64,000 nt of DNA, from contig JAUJYN010000021.1 of NCBI GenBank assembly GCA_030737835.1, positions 2,341,048 to 2,405,047 on the forward strand. Reading direction: 5' to 3'. The notes below the pieces were generated by a model. It made no database searches, was not told the origin of the DNA, and saw only the letters and a program-made list of their open reading frames with translations. Origin of the DNA: Acorus gramineus (Eukaryota; Streptophyta; Magnoliopsida; Acorales; Acoraceae). The position numbers were made by a program, and so were the translations under genes. Each line of letters opens with the position of its first letter. The stretch's first letter is position 1. Positions 46,101-57,780 of this stretch are shown here, piece by piece.

Positions 46101-46626
46101 GCCGCTGCGTGACTTTGTTATCCATGGGTTTCCACCCATGTTTTCCTTGAAAGGAAAGTACTTATGTATTGAACTGATGTATGGTGATTGGTTTCCAGCC
46201 ACTCACTGAGCTTGTAGCTCACCCCTCGCATACTGTTTCTTTTAAGGGGCAGTGTTGGGCGTGGAGCTGGAGCTTTCCTGTGGCATGGTCTTATGGGCGT
46301 GGAGCGTTCTTCTGGCGGGTGGCGAGTGTGAGGCTGTCAGCATTCCTAGAGTCATTTTATGTTTTGTAAATCGTGCATGTGGCACAGGTTGTATTTTCTT
46401 TGGTCTAGACTTGGCTCCCACGGGACAATGATGGTGTATTCGAGTCTGTAATAATGTTTTTGATTTACAGACATTGTTTATATATTATGCTTCCACTTTT
46501 CAGTCAGTTATCATTATCTTTGCTTTGCCACCTTGTGTGTTGTTGGAGTCTTTATTGACCTCAGGTATTGATAGCTGATATTTTATTATTGCCACGTCTC
46601 GGGGACGGCCGCCTTGGGGCGTGACT
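43106..46626 (+). mobile_element. Solo LTR, rearranged alpha family, with target duplication
   Basis: It starts TGTTGTGCCTGTGTC and ends GGGGCGTGACT (last base T instead of A). It is flanked by CTGTT at 43101-43105 and 46627-46631. Length is 3,521 bp. The first 2 kb match the alpha LTR at 7136-9814. After about 45180 it has several extra copies of part of the conserved block and then ends like 2024-2767. A C run is at 43631-43648. The 36-nt exon-like piece is 44375-44410. Confidence 0.88.
44901..45800 (+). repeat. Repeated conserved-block segment inside LTR
   Basis: The words CTGACAGAGGGCTCCCA (or close variants) occur near 44907, 45319, 45362, 45512 and 45688, with surrounding GGATCCGATGTAGG, TACCAGGTAGAGGCTAC and GACCAAGGGTG. 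The spacing is irregular (about 43 to 410 bp). The other LTR copies have this block once. Confidence 0.8.
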
Positions 46627-46631
46627 CTGTT

Positions 46632-47037
46632 GACTGCTTAAAATTTCTTGGGTGTGTTGTGATGTAGTTGATCATATATGGTTGATTAAATGTTGTATCA
46701 GAGTTACGCAGCGGAGGCTTTTGAATCAGGTGACGCGTTTGTGTTAGTGTTTTTGGACACGGGCCATCATAGTTGGTATCAAAGCTTAGGTGGCATGCAC
46801 GTGTTGGTGATTTGGGACATGGATCATCACAGAAGCGGTCGTCCCCGAGACCGTACCAATCATACAATATCAGAAGTCATACACGAAAGGCCAATAATGA
46901 CTCCAAATGTAATGCAACAATAACCAACAAGGATCGCAGAAGACAACAAGGTAGCAGGGAAGCAATAGCTAACTAAAAATGAAAAAGCATAAAATACAAT
47001 AACTCTGCAAATCAAAAATTTCCTAAGGGGGGGAGAA
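46632..47037 (+). mobile_element. Short internal region with primer-site-like motifs and polypurine tract
   Basis: No coding domain. TTGTATCAGAGTTACGCAG (about 46692) and TTGGTATCAAAGCTTAGG (about 46771) resemble the initiator-Met primer site core TGGTATCAGAGC. They lie in a roughly 75-bp duplicated segment. At 47024-47037 is AAGGGGGGGAGAA, a good polypurine tract, directly before the beta LTR at 47038. This looks like the internal part of a short non-autonomous LTR element. Its first bases may belong to the interrupted delta LTR. Confidence 0.5.
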
Positions 47038-47893
47038 TGTTATATATGTGTCACTTTTTGGCCTGTTGGTAACCATTGGAGCATTTTAGCAGTTTTTAAA
47101 ATTTTTGCATTTTTTGATCGGAACCGCAAAATTTTGGACTGTTAGCTATCGTCCTGAGCTAGAGGACTCCGATTGAAAATCTAACTGCATATTATGTGTC
47201 CTGGTGCCATTTTAAGCCACTCATGAAAATTTCATCGAATTCCGGCAACGTTTCCAAAATTTTGCAGTTCCGGGGCGTATCTGGGTTTTTAAGTCGCTTA
47301 CTATATAAAGGTGGGATCTAATTTTAGATGGGCACTATTCATCATCCCTACCAAGCTTTCCCTCTCTCCTCTCTCTCATTTTTCTCCCTTTTGAAGCCCT
47401 TAGACCCCTCAAACCCAAAAACCTAAAGCCTAAGAAGTGTAGATCGGGTCCCGATCTACACCCCGGTGCCTTCAAATCCCATTTCCGACGAGTCTAGCCT
47501 CCCCATCCTCCCCTCTTTCTCCTCTGTTTTGGGCCATTTCGAAGGCCGAGTGAGATCCGGGCGTTGGAGGGCTTTGGGGAAGCGTTTCGGTGCGCGGAGA
47601 GCACCCGGACACCTCTTCCTCCCCCTTGGTAAGCTTTCTTTCCCTCTTTTTCATGCTTAGATGCTTGATAGGAGGGGGTTTTTGTGTTTGGGGGGTGGTC
47701 GGCGGCTGTGGGAGGCCGTCGGAGGTGGTTGGGGGCGGTCGGAGGCCGTCGGAGGCCATTGGGTGGGTGGTGGAGGTACTCGGGCAGTGGGGGTTCTGTT
47801 TCGGGCAGCAGGCAGCAGCGGCAGCAGCTCAGGCAGCGCGCAGGCTGGGCGCGCGCGGGCGTGCGCGTGTGCGTGCGCGCGGGCGTGCGCTCA

Positions 47894-48035
47894 GTGCGAG
47901 GAGCTGGTCGAGCAGCTGAGCGCGGGTCATGTGCGAGGAGCTGGTCGAGCAGCTGTGCGCGGGTCTGGTGCGAGGAGCTGGTCGAGCAGCTGTGCGCGGG
48001 TCTGGTGCGAGGAGCTGGTCGAGCGGCTGGTGCAA
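47894..48035 (+). repeat. 37-bp tandem repeat in LTR core
   Basis: Units start at 47894, 47931, 47968 and 48005, each with GTGCGAGGAGCTGGTCGAGC. They are nearly identical, which suggests recent expansion. A second, looser array of GGTGCGCGCGGGG-type units is at about 48145-48270. Confidence 0.85.
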
Positions 48036-48598
48036 GGGCTGGTCAAGCGGTTGGTGCGGGGAGATGTGCGAGCGGACAATGCGCGCGGAGTGCGTGCAGG
48101 GCGTGCGCTCGGGGGGAGGGTGCTGGTCGAGGGGCGTCATGCAGGGTGCGCGCGGGGTGCGCGCGGGGCGCGGCGAGGCGGCGGTGGTGCGCGCGGGGCG
48201 CGGAGAGGCAGCGGTGGTGCGCGCGGGGTGTGCGCGGGGTGAGGCGCTGCGCGCGGGGCGTGCGGGGTGCTCGTAGGCCAGCGCGAGGCGTGCAGGGTGT
48301 GCGCGGGCGGCTGCGCTGGGGCGCAAGGGGCGCGCGGTGCACCCGGGAGGCTCGGCGGCGTGTCCAGGTGGCGGGCAGGGGCCCGGCGGTGCGCGGGGTG
48401 CGTGGGCTGAGGCGCGGCGGTGCACCCGGGCGGTCGGGTGGCCGTGCGGGTGGTTGCCGGAGTGCTCGGGCTAGCGTGCGTGCGGGTCGTATGCACGTTT
48501 GCCCGAGTGTTGGGTGTTTGGTTGTGGGTTTTTGTGTATTTTAAGTGTTTTGTTGTGTTTGTGGATTTATATTCACCAGTTAATACCCTGTCTTGCAG

Positions 48599-49728
48599 AT
48601 CTCGACGGACGGTTGCGCGTCGACCCGACTTCCGGTGAGTGGGACAACCCAACCCAGTTTGGGAGGCGCTACATGCCTTTGAGCGTGTACCGTCCTCCCC
48701 TGGGGCACATAGTTGGTATTAACTGCTTTGTTATAATCCATGTAAGCATGATGTGTGTGTAGAATGCATGCCACCCTAGACTTGTATGTTAGGGACTTGC
48801 ACCCTTAGGATTTGTGCATGAGCCGTGTATCATGTCACCCCGCTATCATGCTAGGAAAGCCCGACCTGAGCATGCGTCCTATTAGTTTGATTTATTTAAT
48901 TAAATGCAAGCTTTAATATTGTTAGCATGCCTTGGGGAATATAAGGGGGCCTTGCGAGGTTAACATTGAGACCCGGGTTAGGGTACTCTGTGTTCCTCGT
49001 TTGGTTGTCGGATGTCCTACATCGGGACCTCAGGTTACCCTCCCAAGGTCTCTTTTCCCCATTTATGTCTTATTTATTTCCCCGCATCCTGGTTATGCGC
49101 GCTGGTGGAATTCTGAGGAATTCAAGACATTAGAGTTGTAGAGATGTGCTGTCAGCGGATCCGAGTGGATCATATGCGATGGATAGGCTGTTCTGTTCCC
49201 TCCGTTGGATCCGTGTAGAGACTACCCCGGTGTTGGAAAGGTTGTCCCGTGCAGGGGCTTCCATCAGTAGGCGCCTCCTGATTTGGTAGAAGGACTGCGC
49301 CGAACGTGGGAGTTGCCAAACAACCTACGGAGTGGGGAGAGACTATCGGTGGACCGAGGGTGACCAACAGCCTAGTCAGTCCCAAGAGCCTAGGTCACCT
49401 GTTGAGAGGTGAGGGTGAGGGTATGGTGGGCCGGCGATGCGACGACCCACAGGATTGTGTATGGATGATTATCAGCCCATTAAGTCCCAACATCCTTGGT
49501 CACCTATTGAGGGTGAGGGTATGGGGTTCGGCGATGTGACGAACCCCCGGATTTGTGTTGTTTATGCCGCTTTGGGGCTTATGACTTGATTTAAATGTGG
49601 TTAATATGAACTGTATGCATGGGTTGTGCTATTCACTGAGCGTGTGGCTCACCCCTCGCATCAAATCTTTTTCAGTGATCACTGAGGAGGACTTGAAGGA
49701 GGAGCTTCCCGAGCGACTACACCAGTAG
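48599..49728 (+). other. Putative spliced mini-ORF, exons 2 and 3 (beta copy 3)
   Basis: Exon 2 is 48599-48634 (36 nt) and exon 3 runs from 49676 to the TAG at 49726-49728. The upstream exon is open and joins in phase 1: RFGARRAPGHLFLPL, then DLDGRLRVDPTS, then VITEEDLKEELPERLHQ. Against beta copy 2, five of seven changed codons in the first twelve codons of exon 3 after the junction Val are synonymous. The upstream open frame reaches back to about 47427 without an ATG. Confidence 0.48.
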
Positions 49729-50076
49729 CGGAGTAGCGCCACGTCCCTCGAGTTTTGAGGCCATCAGCACCCTTCTCTTTGTTGTATGTATATATCTCTG
49801 TGCTTGGGCACCTACTTTGGATTATGTATGGATTTTATTTGTGTATATATGGACATGTTGGCTCTCACAGGACATATGATTATGTATCGAGTCTGTAGTA
49901 TATTTTGATTACAGATTCAGTCTTTTTAGCTTCCGCATTTGGTGTATATATTATGTCAGCCCTGCTTTATCTGTGTTGTCATTTTAGTTGTTGTGTGAGT
50001 ATGTTATTGATTCCCGTTTACTGATATCATATATACACTTGCCGCGTCCCGGGGACGGCCGCCCTGGGGCGTGACA

Positions 50077-50806
50077 TCTAGAGAGGGTTTATGGAAGTGG
50101 ATTTTGATGGGAAATAGTTTTCCTTCTCTCTCAAATAGGGCTTTTTCCCTCTCTCAAAAGTGGGAAAGTATGGCTTGATTGGTGGTGTATTTTGTTATTT
50201 ATGGATTATGTAGGTGGATGCTTGAAAATGATCTTGATCCAACCCTATATATAGTAAAAATGATGCAAGGGAGTTACCTCCAGACAATTGATTGAATTGG
50301 ATAATAGGGTGGTTGATTAGACTCTCCATTAGATCTTCATGTTCTGAAACTTGGTCCAGGAAGGCGACGACTTCTTGGATTGAGCCGTCGGGCTCAGGCA
50401 GCTGTGTTTAACAACCCGCCTTGCATCATGACCTGCTATACGTCCTATCTCTAATAGTCGGTGGAATGGGGCGGCTACTTGGACTGACCCGTCAGAGAGG
50501 GGCGGCTAAACTAAACAATCTGCCACATTGATCAGCATTAAATGCCAACTTTATGTCCCATCTCTGGGAAGCACTTGGGGGATGGGTTGTTGAAGTTAGC
50601 TGTCGGGGAGGGATAACTACTCAGGAGTAGCCATCTGGGTTCTAGCGTCTTAATTTTTCTAAATGTTTTGGCCAGGTCTTCTTTTTTTTCTTTTCTCCCT
50701 TTGATTTTCCTAAGATTGTCTTCTATATGGTCCAAAAGTGTTTTGTTTTAAATACTACTTGAGGTAATTTTCTTTCTTTTGGACGGTTAGAATTGGAGTA
50801 TCTATA
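50077..50806 (-). mobile_element. Reversed Tat-like LTR fragment
   Basis: On the minus strand it runs from a start near 50806 (TATAGATACTCCAATTCTAAC) through hairpin-type motifs (about 50400-50520) to a TATATATAGGG-type box near 50250 and a U5-like end. It matches the Tat-like LTRs in layout but is diverged. Its right side meets another reversed LTR remnant. Confidence 0.6.
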
Positions 50807-51800
50807 GTAGCGACATCATACTCTAGATATTCCCAACTACACGGTGCATGACACAAAATAGATCTGACACGGGGCATCCACAACGCACGATGAAGTAGGT
50901 AAACAGTACTCCTCGCTCACAATATCATCCGGTAGCCCCCTCCAAGGTTACCCTCTCCCTAGCAGCCTTCCAATGGCACGATGACACCACGCAGGGTAGC
51001 TCCAATGCTGGAAAGCTTCGATGCACGATGATATGAGGAGGGAGCACTCCACGCTCGCAATATGATCCTCATGGATCAACTACTATCAACTAGCAAACAC
51101 CAATATCATCTAGTAGCCCTCTCCTTTGCGACCTTCTGATGGCAAGGCGGCACCACACAAGGCAACTTCGATACATGATGATAAGGGGAGGAAGCACTCC
51201 ATGCTCACAATACAATCCTCATAGATCAACGACTATCATATAGCAAATACCATTGCTATTCAGAATTCTCTTGAATTCCCACAGGGATGCATCACTCAGA
51301 TGCAAGGGAAATAAATTAAGTTCTCAAACTCAAGTAATGCTAAGGTATGACCTTACCGGCATGTCATATACGCACATAACACAGGTAGACCAGATTAACT
51401 ATCATACGTGCAGTTAAATCAGAGAGAATTATATCACATATGAGGTACATGAACTGCATGTCCAAATAACATAGCATTCAAGAGTTAACTGTGTATTATG
51501 AGTCCTAAATCAATCAGTGATTCCACTATATGCACAAGATAATAGTGAAACCCATTTCATTAGCTATCAATAATTACATGCACAAGGAATTAGATTCCAT
51601 AAACATGCGGGTAATCAACTAATGACAATGTTAAGTAACTATGAAATAATAAGCTGATCACTCATAAGACCATTCTGTCAACTTTACTGATGGTTGATTT
51701 CAAGGACTATTGACCAACTAAGAAAATGAAAGAAAGGCGCATTTTCTAATACAAACAAATTTCATCACTATTATTTAGCACAATGACTACAATATCAAAC
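50807..51800 (-). mobile_element. Strongly decayed reversed long LTR
   Basis: In reverse, the stretch near 51250-51310 reads GCATCTGAGTGATGCATCCC then GGGAATTCAAGAGAATTC, matching the conserved block of the alpha/beta LTRs. GGATCCATGAGGATCATAT (about 51040-51060 reversed) is the next part. Two diverged copies of a roughly 170-bp piece lie at about 51005 and 51165. The rest to about 51800 is AT-rich. Confidence 0.55.
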
Positions 51801-51854
51801 AAAGGCAAATTAGACTCATCTAAAATTCATAGCGAGAATTGTTGAGTTTTTTTA

Positions 51855-53530
51855 GGGTATAAATGGGAGATCATATTTCACTACCAAATGGTTCTTCAGA
51901 GTTGAGGATATGATAGTTTTTTAATTTATTTATTTATAATTTTTTTTTTTCCTTTTGCATTGTTGTGTTACATAGTTTTTGTTGGTTTTTTTAGATAATC
52001 AAGGGAAAACATGTTTCTAATCACGAGGAGAAACGAGTTTTCTTATCAGAAGTGAAAAGATGATAATTTGCTCGAGTGCATATCAAGAAAAGTAACAATC
52101 GTCCAAGTTTCTCGCGATGTAATTTTTTCCCTTAAAGACATCACAATTCTCTTTTTATGTTTTATTTATGTTCTTACATCACAAATTAAATGTTTTATTC
52201 CGTTGTCCTAAGTTGATCTGGTAGCTAAAGCAAGCATGATACCCCCATGTGACTTATACTATAACATGTCATTCTTCAAATTTTTCCACTTTTGGTTAGA
52301 TACCTAGTGGTATGTCTTTTACTCATATGCATTTTTTCTTATAATAGTTCTTGTAATGCACTTCAAAGGAAACTTTTATGTCAGGCGAACCTGAAGTTCT
52401 TAGTGTGTCATCACAATCGTCTCCTCCCCTACTGAGGTTGGTTTGTCAAAAGATGAGACTCAGTCTGATGAGAGAAGAGAATTGAAATTGCTGAACATCG
52501 GTTTGTGCCTTGGGGCCAATGAGTCTGATATGAAACTAGTCACTATAAGTTGATTTTGCTAGTTGATTTCACTTGTAAATGTTTTATTTGCTTGACTCGT
52601 ATAAAAAAAATTATTATTATATATATCTTGCCTTTTATAGAGGTGGGCTGTAGATTTGAACGAGCATGCATATGAAAGTTTGCGGTTTAACCATCCTGAG
52701 ACCCAGACATGTATAACTTTGTTGGCCTATTGTTTATTAGGGATGAAATTGATCTCGGTGCATGTGGTATGATGTGAATAATTGTTGATATATATTTTAT
52801 TGAGTTAACTTATGTTTCATTTCTGAGTATAGTTTCATTTTCAGGATAAAAATGAAGAAGATGGAGACTTTTGTTTAAAGGTATGGGAAAAGTTGTGCAC
52901 AGATCGCGGTCTCTCACTGAATCTACTCATGCTTTTAATTACATTCCAACTAACAATATTGATGACAACTTACATAATAGAGGCTTCTGATAAAAACTCC
53001 TCCCCTGATTCTGAGGAGTTCGAAGTGCACAAACTAATTGGTATTTGATATTGAGATCCAAACAATGTTAAAAAAGATGGTTTGATGCTCACGGTATTTC
53101 CATACTTCTATATGTATAATAGTCATATTTTGTCATGTAGGATGATTCTCTGTCTTCTCGTGTAGATTGACCCATTCTTTTTGTCCTGAGTGTTTCTTTA
53201 TTTCTGAAACAACTATTAAAATGGAATAAGCTCTATCATGCTAGGTGCTTTTAATTTGCTTGATTTGTTTTCAACACAAATAATATTCTTTGTTGTAAGG
53301 TTCGCTAGCTGGAAGAGTTACAGTAGAGCATTTGACACCTAGGAGCCCTTTGAGGGGCTTAGGTGAATTTCATCTCTTTAATTTTCAGACTTTTTTATTT
53401 TCATTTTTTAACAGCAGTTTACATTATTGATTTTGATATTTGTTGTTCCAATAATCAGCAATTGCAAAGAGAGTATTGATCAATTGCGAAGAGAGGTTTA
53501 TGTAGTCACACTTGGTGGTTTTCAATAAGT
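51855..53530 (+). pseudogene. Chromomethylase (CMT-type DNA methyltransferase) pseudogene, N-terminal two-thirds
   Basis: Exon-like pieces appear in the order of plant chromomethylases. BAH domain: FTTKWFFRVEDMIV (51877-51918), then KRVFLSEVK with a shift to DDNLLECISRKVTIVQV (about 52035-52115), then MIPPCDLYYNMSF (about 52238). Methyltransferase start: ELKLLNIGLCLGANESDMKL (about 52485-52544), lacking the SAM-binding loop, then RWAVDLNEHAYESLRFNHPE (52641 on) and LKVWEKLC (about 52875). Chromodomain: EEFEVHKLIGI with two TGA stops (53046, 53052), then D-T-stop-EPFEGL (53334 on), then SNCKESI (53467), which joins in phase. CMTs methylate CHG sites in transposons. Introns remain, so it is a decayed duplicate, not a retrocopy. 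The catalytic PCQ part is absent. Confidence 0.8.
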
Positions 53531-55628
53531 GACGTTATTTTGTGCAAAGATTTTTTCCCTCCACAACAAAGATATTCCTATATTGTATTAGCTTTTGGTG
53601 TTTCATTATTTTGTACTCTAATCCTCTCATCCCCAGTTCAAACATTACCTATTTTGTGTTATAAAATAGAAATGACCATAGTTTTTCAAAAAAAAAAAAA
53701 TCCAAATATCTTTGTTACCAAACAGTACTAAAATAATATTTTATTTTAACTGTATACATGCAAATGACTAGGATACAATAATGAAAAACAGATTTTACCA
53801 TTTACATGAACCAGAGTGAACAACCTGTAATCAAATCGCTAGTAAAAAAGGGCTAATAGTAATAGAGCTGCACAGTCGTGCTTCTTGGAATTCAACCTTT
53901 GGCTGAAACAGACCTTTGTCATGCACAAAAAGAATCCCTGATAGTTTCATTACGGTGCTCTTCAAATACATCAAACCTTAATTTTAGCAACTGGGATGTG
54001 TATACCTTCAGGCAGAGAGCATCCAGTAAAGAACACACAACACACATACAAAACCCATAAGACATACATTTTTTATGAGACTAACTTAGAGTAGGTGTAA
54101 AATAGAATTTAGTGTAAATACATTGGTGGCTATGTTTAGGACTGTAAAATGGACCTGTAACGGTTGCCTTTTGTAAACAAACCACAATATAATCCTTTCT
54201 TTTTTTTTCTTTTTCCTTTTTAGTCTTTGTAATGTTCAAGAGATCACTCCATGCATAAACTGAAATGACAATTCGAATAATAAGCTCAAGCATGGGTACA
54301 CTCATTCACCCAATACATTGAAACTCGTTACTTAGACAGTACGAATTGACTAGTAAAATTCCAACTCTCATGATGGTGATGAAGTTCCAATCACCCACTA
54401 GTTACTACAATGCCTGGGATTTTCCTACAGGACTCAAAAGTGACAAAATAAAAAAAACTGTAATTAGTAATTACCATCAATTAGTGGAACATACTGAACA
54501 ATAATACCTGCTATAGATATGGGTAAGAGGCTGAGTTTTCTCAACAAACACAGCAAATACATAACAATTTGTCTTCAGACCCAGCATGAGAGAAATTTGG
54601 CAACTTCTAATTGCAAAATAGAATAAAAAATTACTCCAACAATGAAATATGAAAAAATAATTAAGAAACTTATAATTGTGAAATAGAAACACAAGGTGTT
54701 CCTATAACAAATAATGGAATTCACTGCAATATTCATAGCAAAATTAATCTTAGGATGGCAACAACAGAGCAATTACAATGGTAACCCACTTCACACTGCT
54801 CTTATTAGGTGCATGTTAAGGTAGCTTTCAAATCCGTGCACCAATCAGACAATGAACATCCTTAAACAAGATAAACAAGATTGTGAAATGATCCACTATG
54901 CGGGCTCATCCAACACAAATCCTATAATATATGGCTATTACTTTATTCAGATATGAAAGAAGCAAATAAGTCTCCAGAAAAGGATTGAGTGAGACTGAGG
55001 GGCAATCATTGAGTCATATTTAGAGTTGCTAGATCAGTGACTAGCGCAAGAAGCTAAAAAGAATACACTTTACAGTCATAATATAATGTACATCATACAT
55101 ATTGTTAGCACTGCAAATAAAATTTTGTCCCTGGGGCAACACACAGCCAAGAAATAGAAACAGATTTACGCTGGGATTAGCTGAAGTATAGTGGGAATAT
55201 TTGGCATATTGTTGGTGATTCATTCAACTTTCCTTAAGGTCAATGTCAACAACCCATTCCACTACTAAAGAATTGCTCCTTAAAAAAAGAAGGCCTCATC
55301 ATATAATTCAACTACCTCAATCAGACGATTGTAATTCTTTAAACATTAAACAATTTAGCCTAGTAGACATTGTCTTGCAAAGATAATGCATTAGCTTGAC
55401 CCTCTTAAAATTTTAAATTTTCAAGGAGCCTAGATGGGATATAGAAAATCATTTTCATTAAATATTGCAGTAGCACATGATTTCTCAATCCCCAACAAAG
55501 TAACAGGAGACAGTAAAAAGGTCAAGTTTGGGACAAGTTTGGGAAACTCTCATCCAGTTACTCAGTTGAGTGAGAAAAAATGCGCTCTGGGCCTTTGGGT
55601 CATGGGTCTGACCTAAAGGCCACTTGGG
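53531..55628. other. AT-rich intergenic DNA, no gene seen
   Basis: Only short chance frames. An A run is at about 53688-53700. No domain, repeat unit or RNA gene was recognised. Confidence 0.5.
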
Positions 55629-55633
55629 CTAAG

Positions 55634-55846
55634 GCTGCGTTTGGAAACACGAGAAATTGTGATTTTGAATAAAGTAGCTTAAACTCCTAGGAAGCTTTTT
55701 GCACTTTAAAAAACTTACTTTTAGTACTAAATACTATAACTAACTTTTAAATTAAGTTTGCTTTTGGGAGGCGGTTGGAAACACATGTACACTTCTTGCT
55801 TTTTTTAAAAAGCAAAAGCACGTTTAAACGCATTTCCAAACGCTAC
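55634..55846. mobile_element. Small TIR transposon (MITE), 213 bp
   Basis: The ends GCTGCGTTTGGAAACACG and the complement of GTAGCGTTTGGAAATGCG form imperfect inverted repeats. CTAAG at 55629-55633 and 55847-55851 is the probable target duplication. It is AT-rich and without coding capacity. The superfamily is not certain. Confidence 0.65.
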
Positions 55847-55851
55847 CTAAG

Positions 55852-57780
55852 AGATGATATGATTTCTCTAGATTGTGGGAATGTGAAGCCCCTCACCATC
55901 AATCTAAGCTCCACTAGTGTGCTTACACCACCAACCCACCCACCCAAAAAAAAAGAAACACACAAAATTGCAAAGAACCTACAATGCAAAAAGTGAAATC
56001 TTACAATTGGAAGGGAATCTTTTGAATTGTAATTTACCTTTTAAGATACATCGGCATTAACCACAACATATTCAAAAATCAACAATAGGAAAATCTGAAA
56101 AGCAGCAAAACACCAAATGAAAGCGAGTTTTTTTAAGTGTTCGCAGGCTGGTGACTACATTTCATTACTTCTTTGTTTGAGTAGCACATTAAAATAAAAG
56201 TGTGGATGAATATTGCGTGACACCCTAAAGAATTAATATCTTAATTACAAATAGTTGAGTGACACCCTAAAGAATTCCACACAATGGGTCTTCCTGCATT
56301 ACATGATTATAACTAGGATTGTTAGATATCTAGAAAGAAAAGAACAATATTTGGGAATATACAGTGAACAATTGCCCCAATCTAGGAAGAAATCATGAAA
56401 AAGTTCACTTCGGGTGGAAGCCAGTGATAAGATGAAGGGGACAATAAGAAATGCATATTGTGTTTTGTCAGTGGTAGAAGGTGATGAGGATAACTCGTCT
56501 TCTCTGTGTGAAGCAAAGATGCGAAGATAAAAGACTTCTGTTTCTCTACTCGTCTCATTATTCTACTAACAAAGATAAAGGAAATATAAAGCCAGACTTC
56601 CACTACCAATGTAATGCAGTCTATTCCATCTGTAAGAACAAATTCTTATTCAAGGAATACGGAAGAGTGTTCTTCAGCATCAAGCTATGGTTTTTTAGAT
56701 CGACCATTACTGCCATCAAGAGAATGAATTAAAAAGATCCACAAATGTAGTTTATAAGACATGGAAGAAAGTAGGAAGCTGGCCATTAGCCTGAGCAAAA
56801 AGCTCTGCCAAACTGCAGTCTTTAGAGAGGCCAGAGTAGAAATTCAAGGGTTGCTCCTTTGTCAAAACTGACTGCATGGGAGGGATCACCAGTACCGATA
56901 GAGGCCTTCTTGATAAGAAGGCCATTGTTCCTCTGCCCAACATAAACCGTACAGGAGCCAAATTAAGGGCCTGTATGAATTTAGTGAAGATGAGGTGAAC
57001 AAGGTGTTTCAGAGGAAAATTAGCCTTCAAATTATTTTTTTAAAAAGGAGTGGATAGATTCAAAAAATTTAATTAAATCCATAACTGACCTACAATACAA
57101 GGCAAGGTTGAAGAGGTAACTACATTTATTTTCAATAAATGCATATTGATAATTTACATGGGTCACGTTTAAAAATTACGATTATAATGTAGTAATGATT
57201 TTAGGCTTATAAATGTATGTGTTTATCTTAATTGCAATGGATGACTACTTGCAAGTTTTGAGGAGGGGACCCTATATTTGTTTTCAATTTCCAATGATCA
57301 GGAAAAAATATTCTTCAACCTGTAAGCTCACATTTGGTTATTTTCCAATAAACAAATATGGAGTTACCAATCCAAAATTCACTATAATGATGTTTTTCCC
57401 CAAGGTCATTAATTCGAATAGCCATATGGGTTCCAAAAAATTAGGAAGGTGCCACAAAACAACCAAATTCCCAGAGTCCCAGCATGGAAAAAGAAAAATA
57501 AAAAAAGGGAAAAAAGGTGGTATGATAAGACACTTCTCCTATCCCCTACAACTGCAAGTAGCATGCCATTCCTATCCAGCAGATGACTCACCTGATCACC
57601 AGCCTCAGCTGAGGGATGAGAAAACAACAAAAGGTATCTTCGTACAAATACAAAAACCCTCCCTGTGACAGATTAATTAAATCAGATACCAAACAGACTT
57701 CTCCCCAATCAACAACCTGGAGCATCTCTGGGTGGCAGGGAAAAGTTTGAAGAAGAAAGTTGACAGGAGTATCAAGTTCA
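55852..57780. other. AT-rich intergenic DNA, no gene seen
   Basis: It contains a short direct repeat (GTGACACCCTAAAGAATT at about 56218 and 56261) and a minus-strand open stretch at 56752-57030 without a recognisable domain. No gene can be supported. Confidence 0.45.

Larger units (their letters stand above)
47038..50076 (+). mobile_element. Long LTR, family beta copy 3 (probable 3' LTR)
   Basis: It starts TGTTATATATGTGTCAC right after a polypurine tract and ends GGGGCGTGACA. The flanks (GAGAA and TCTAG) do not match, so it is more likely one LTR of an element than a solo LTR. It has an upstream open exon-like piece to 47628, a long GC-rich core (47830-48480) with tandem repeats, the 36-nt piece 48599-48634, the conserved block (about 49080-49450) and the terminal open frame. 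Confidence 0.85.

Noticed and set aside
40848..46679. TATAT at both 40848-40852 and 46675-46679 as target duplication of the delta LTR
   Set aside because: The word is low-complexity and the supposed LTR end lacks complementarity to its TGTTACTCC start, so the right border stays open.
47661..48652. Long frames of up to 286 codons on both strands
   Set aside because: They are produced by GC-rich tandem repeats inside an LTR intron-like core, with no start context, domain or conservation.
43106..50076. One full element with 5' LTR 43106-46626 and 3' LTR 47038-50076
   Set aside because: The two LTRs belong to different subfamilies, and CTGTT directly flanks the first one, which shows it is a separate solo insertion.
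56752..57030. Minus-strand open frame of 92 codons
   Set aside because: No recognisable domain, no splice partners and an AT-rich setting. I could not support it as a gene.
57213..57668. Plus-strand open frame of 151 codons
   Set aside because: Composition and lack of any domain suggest a chance frame upstream of a LINE fragment.
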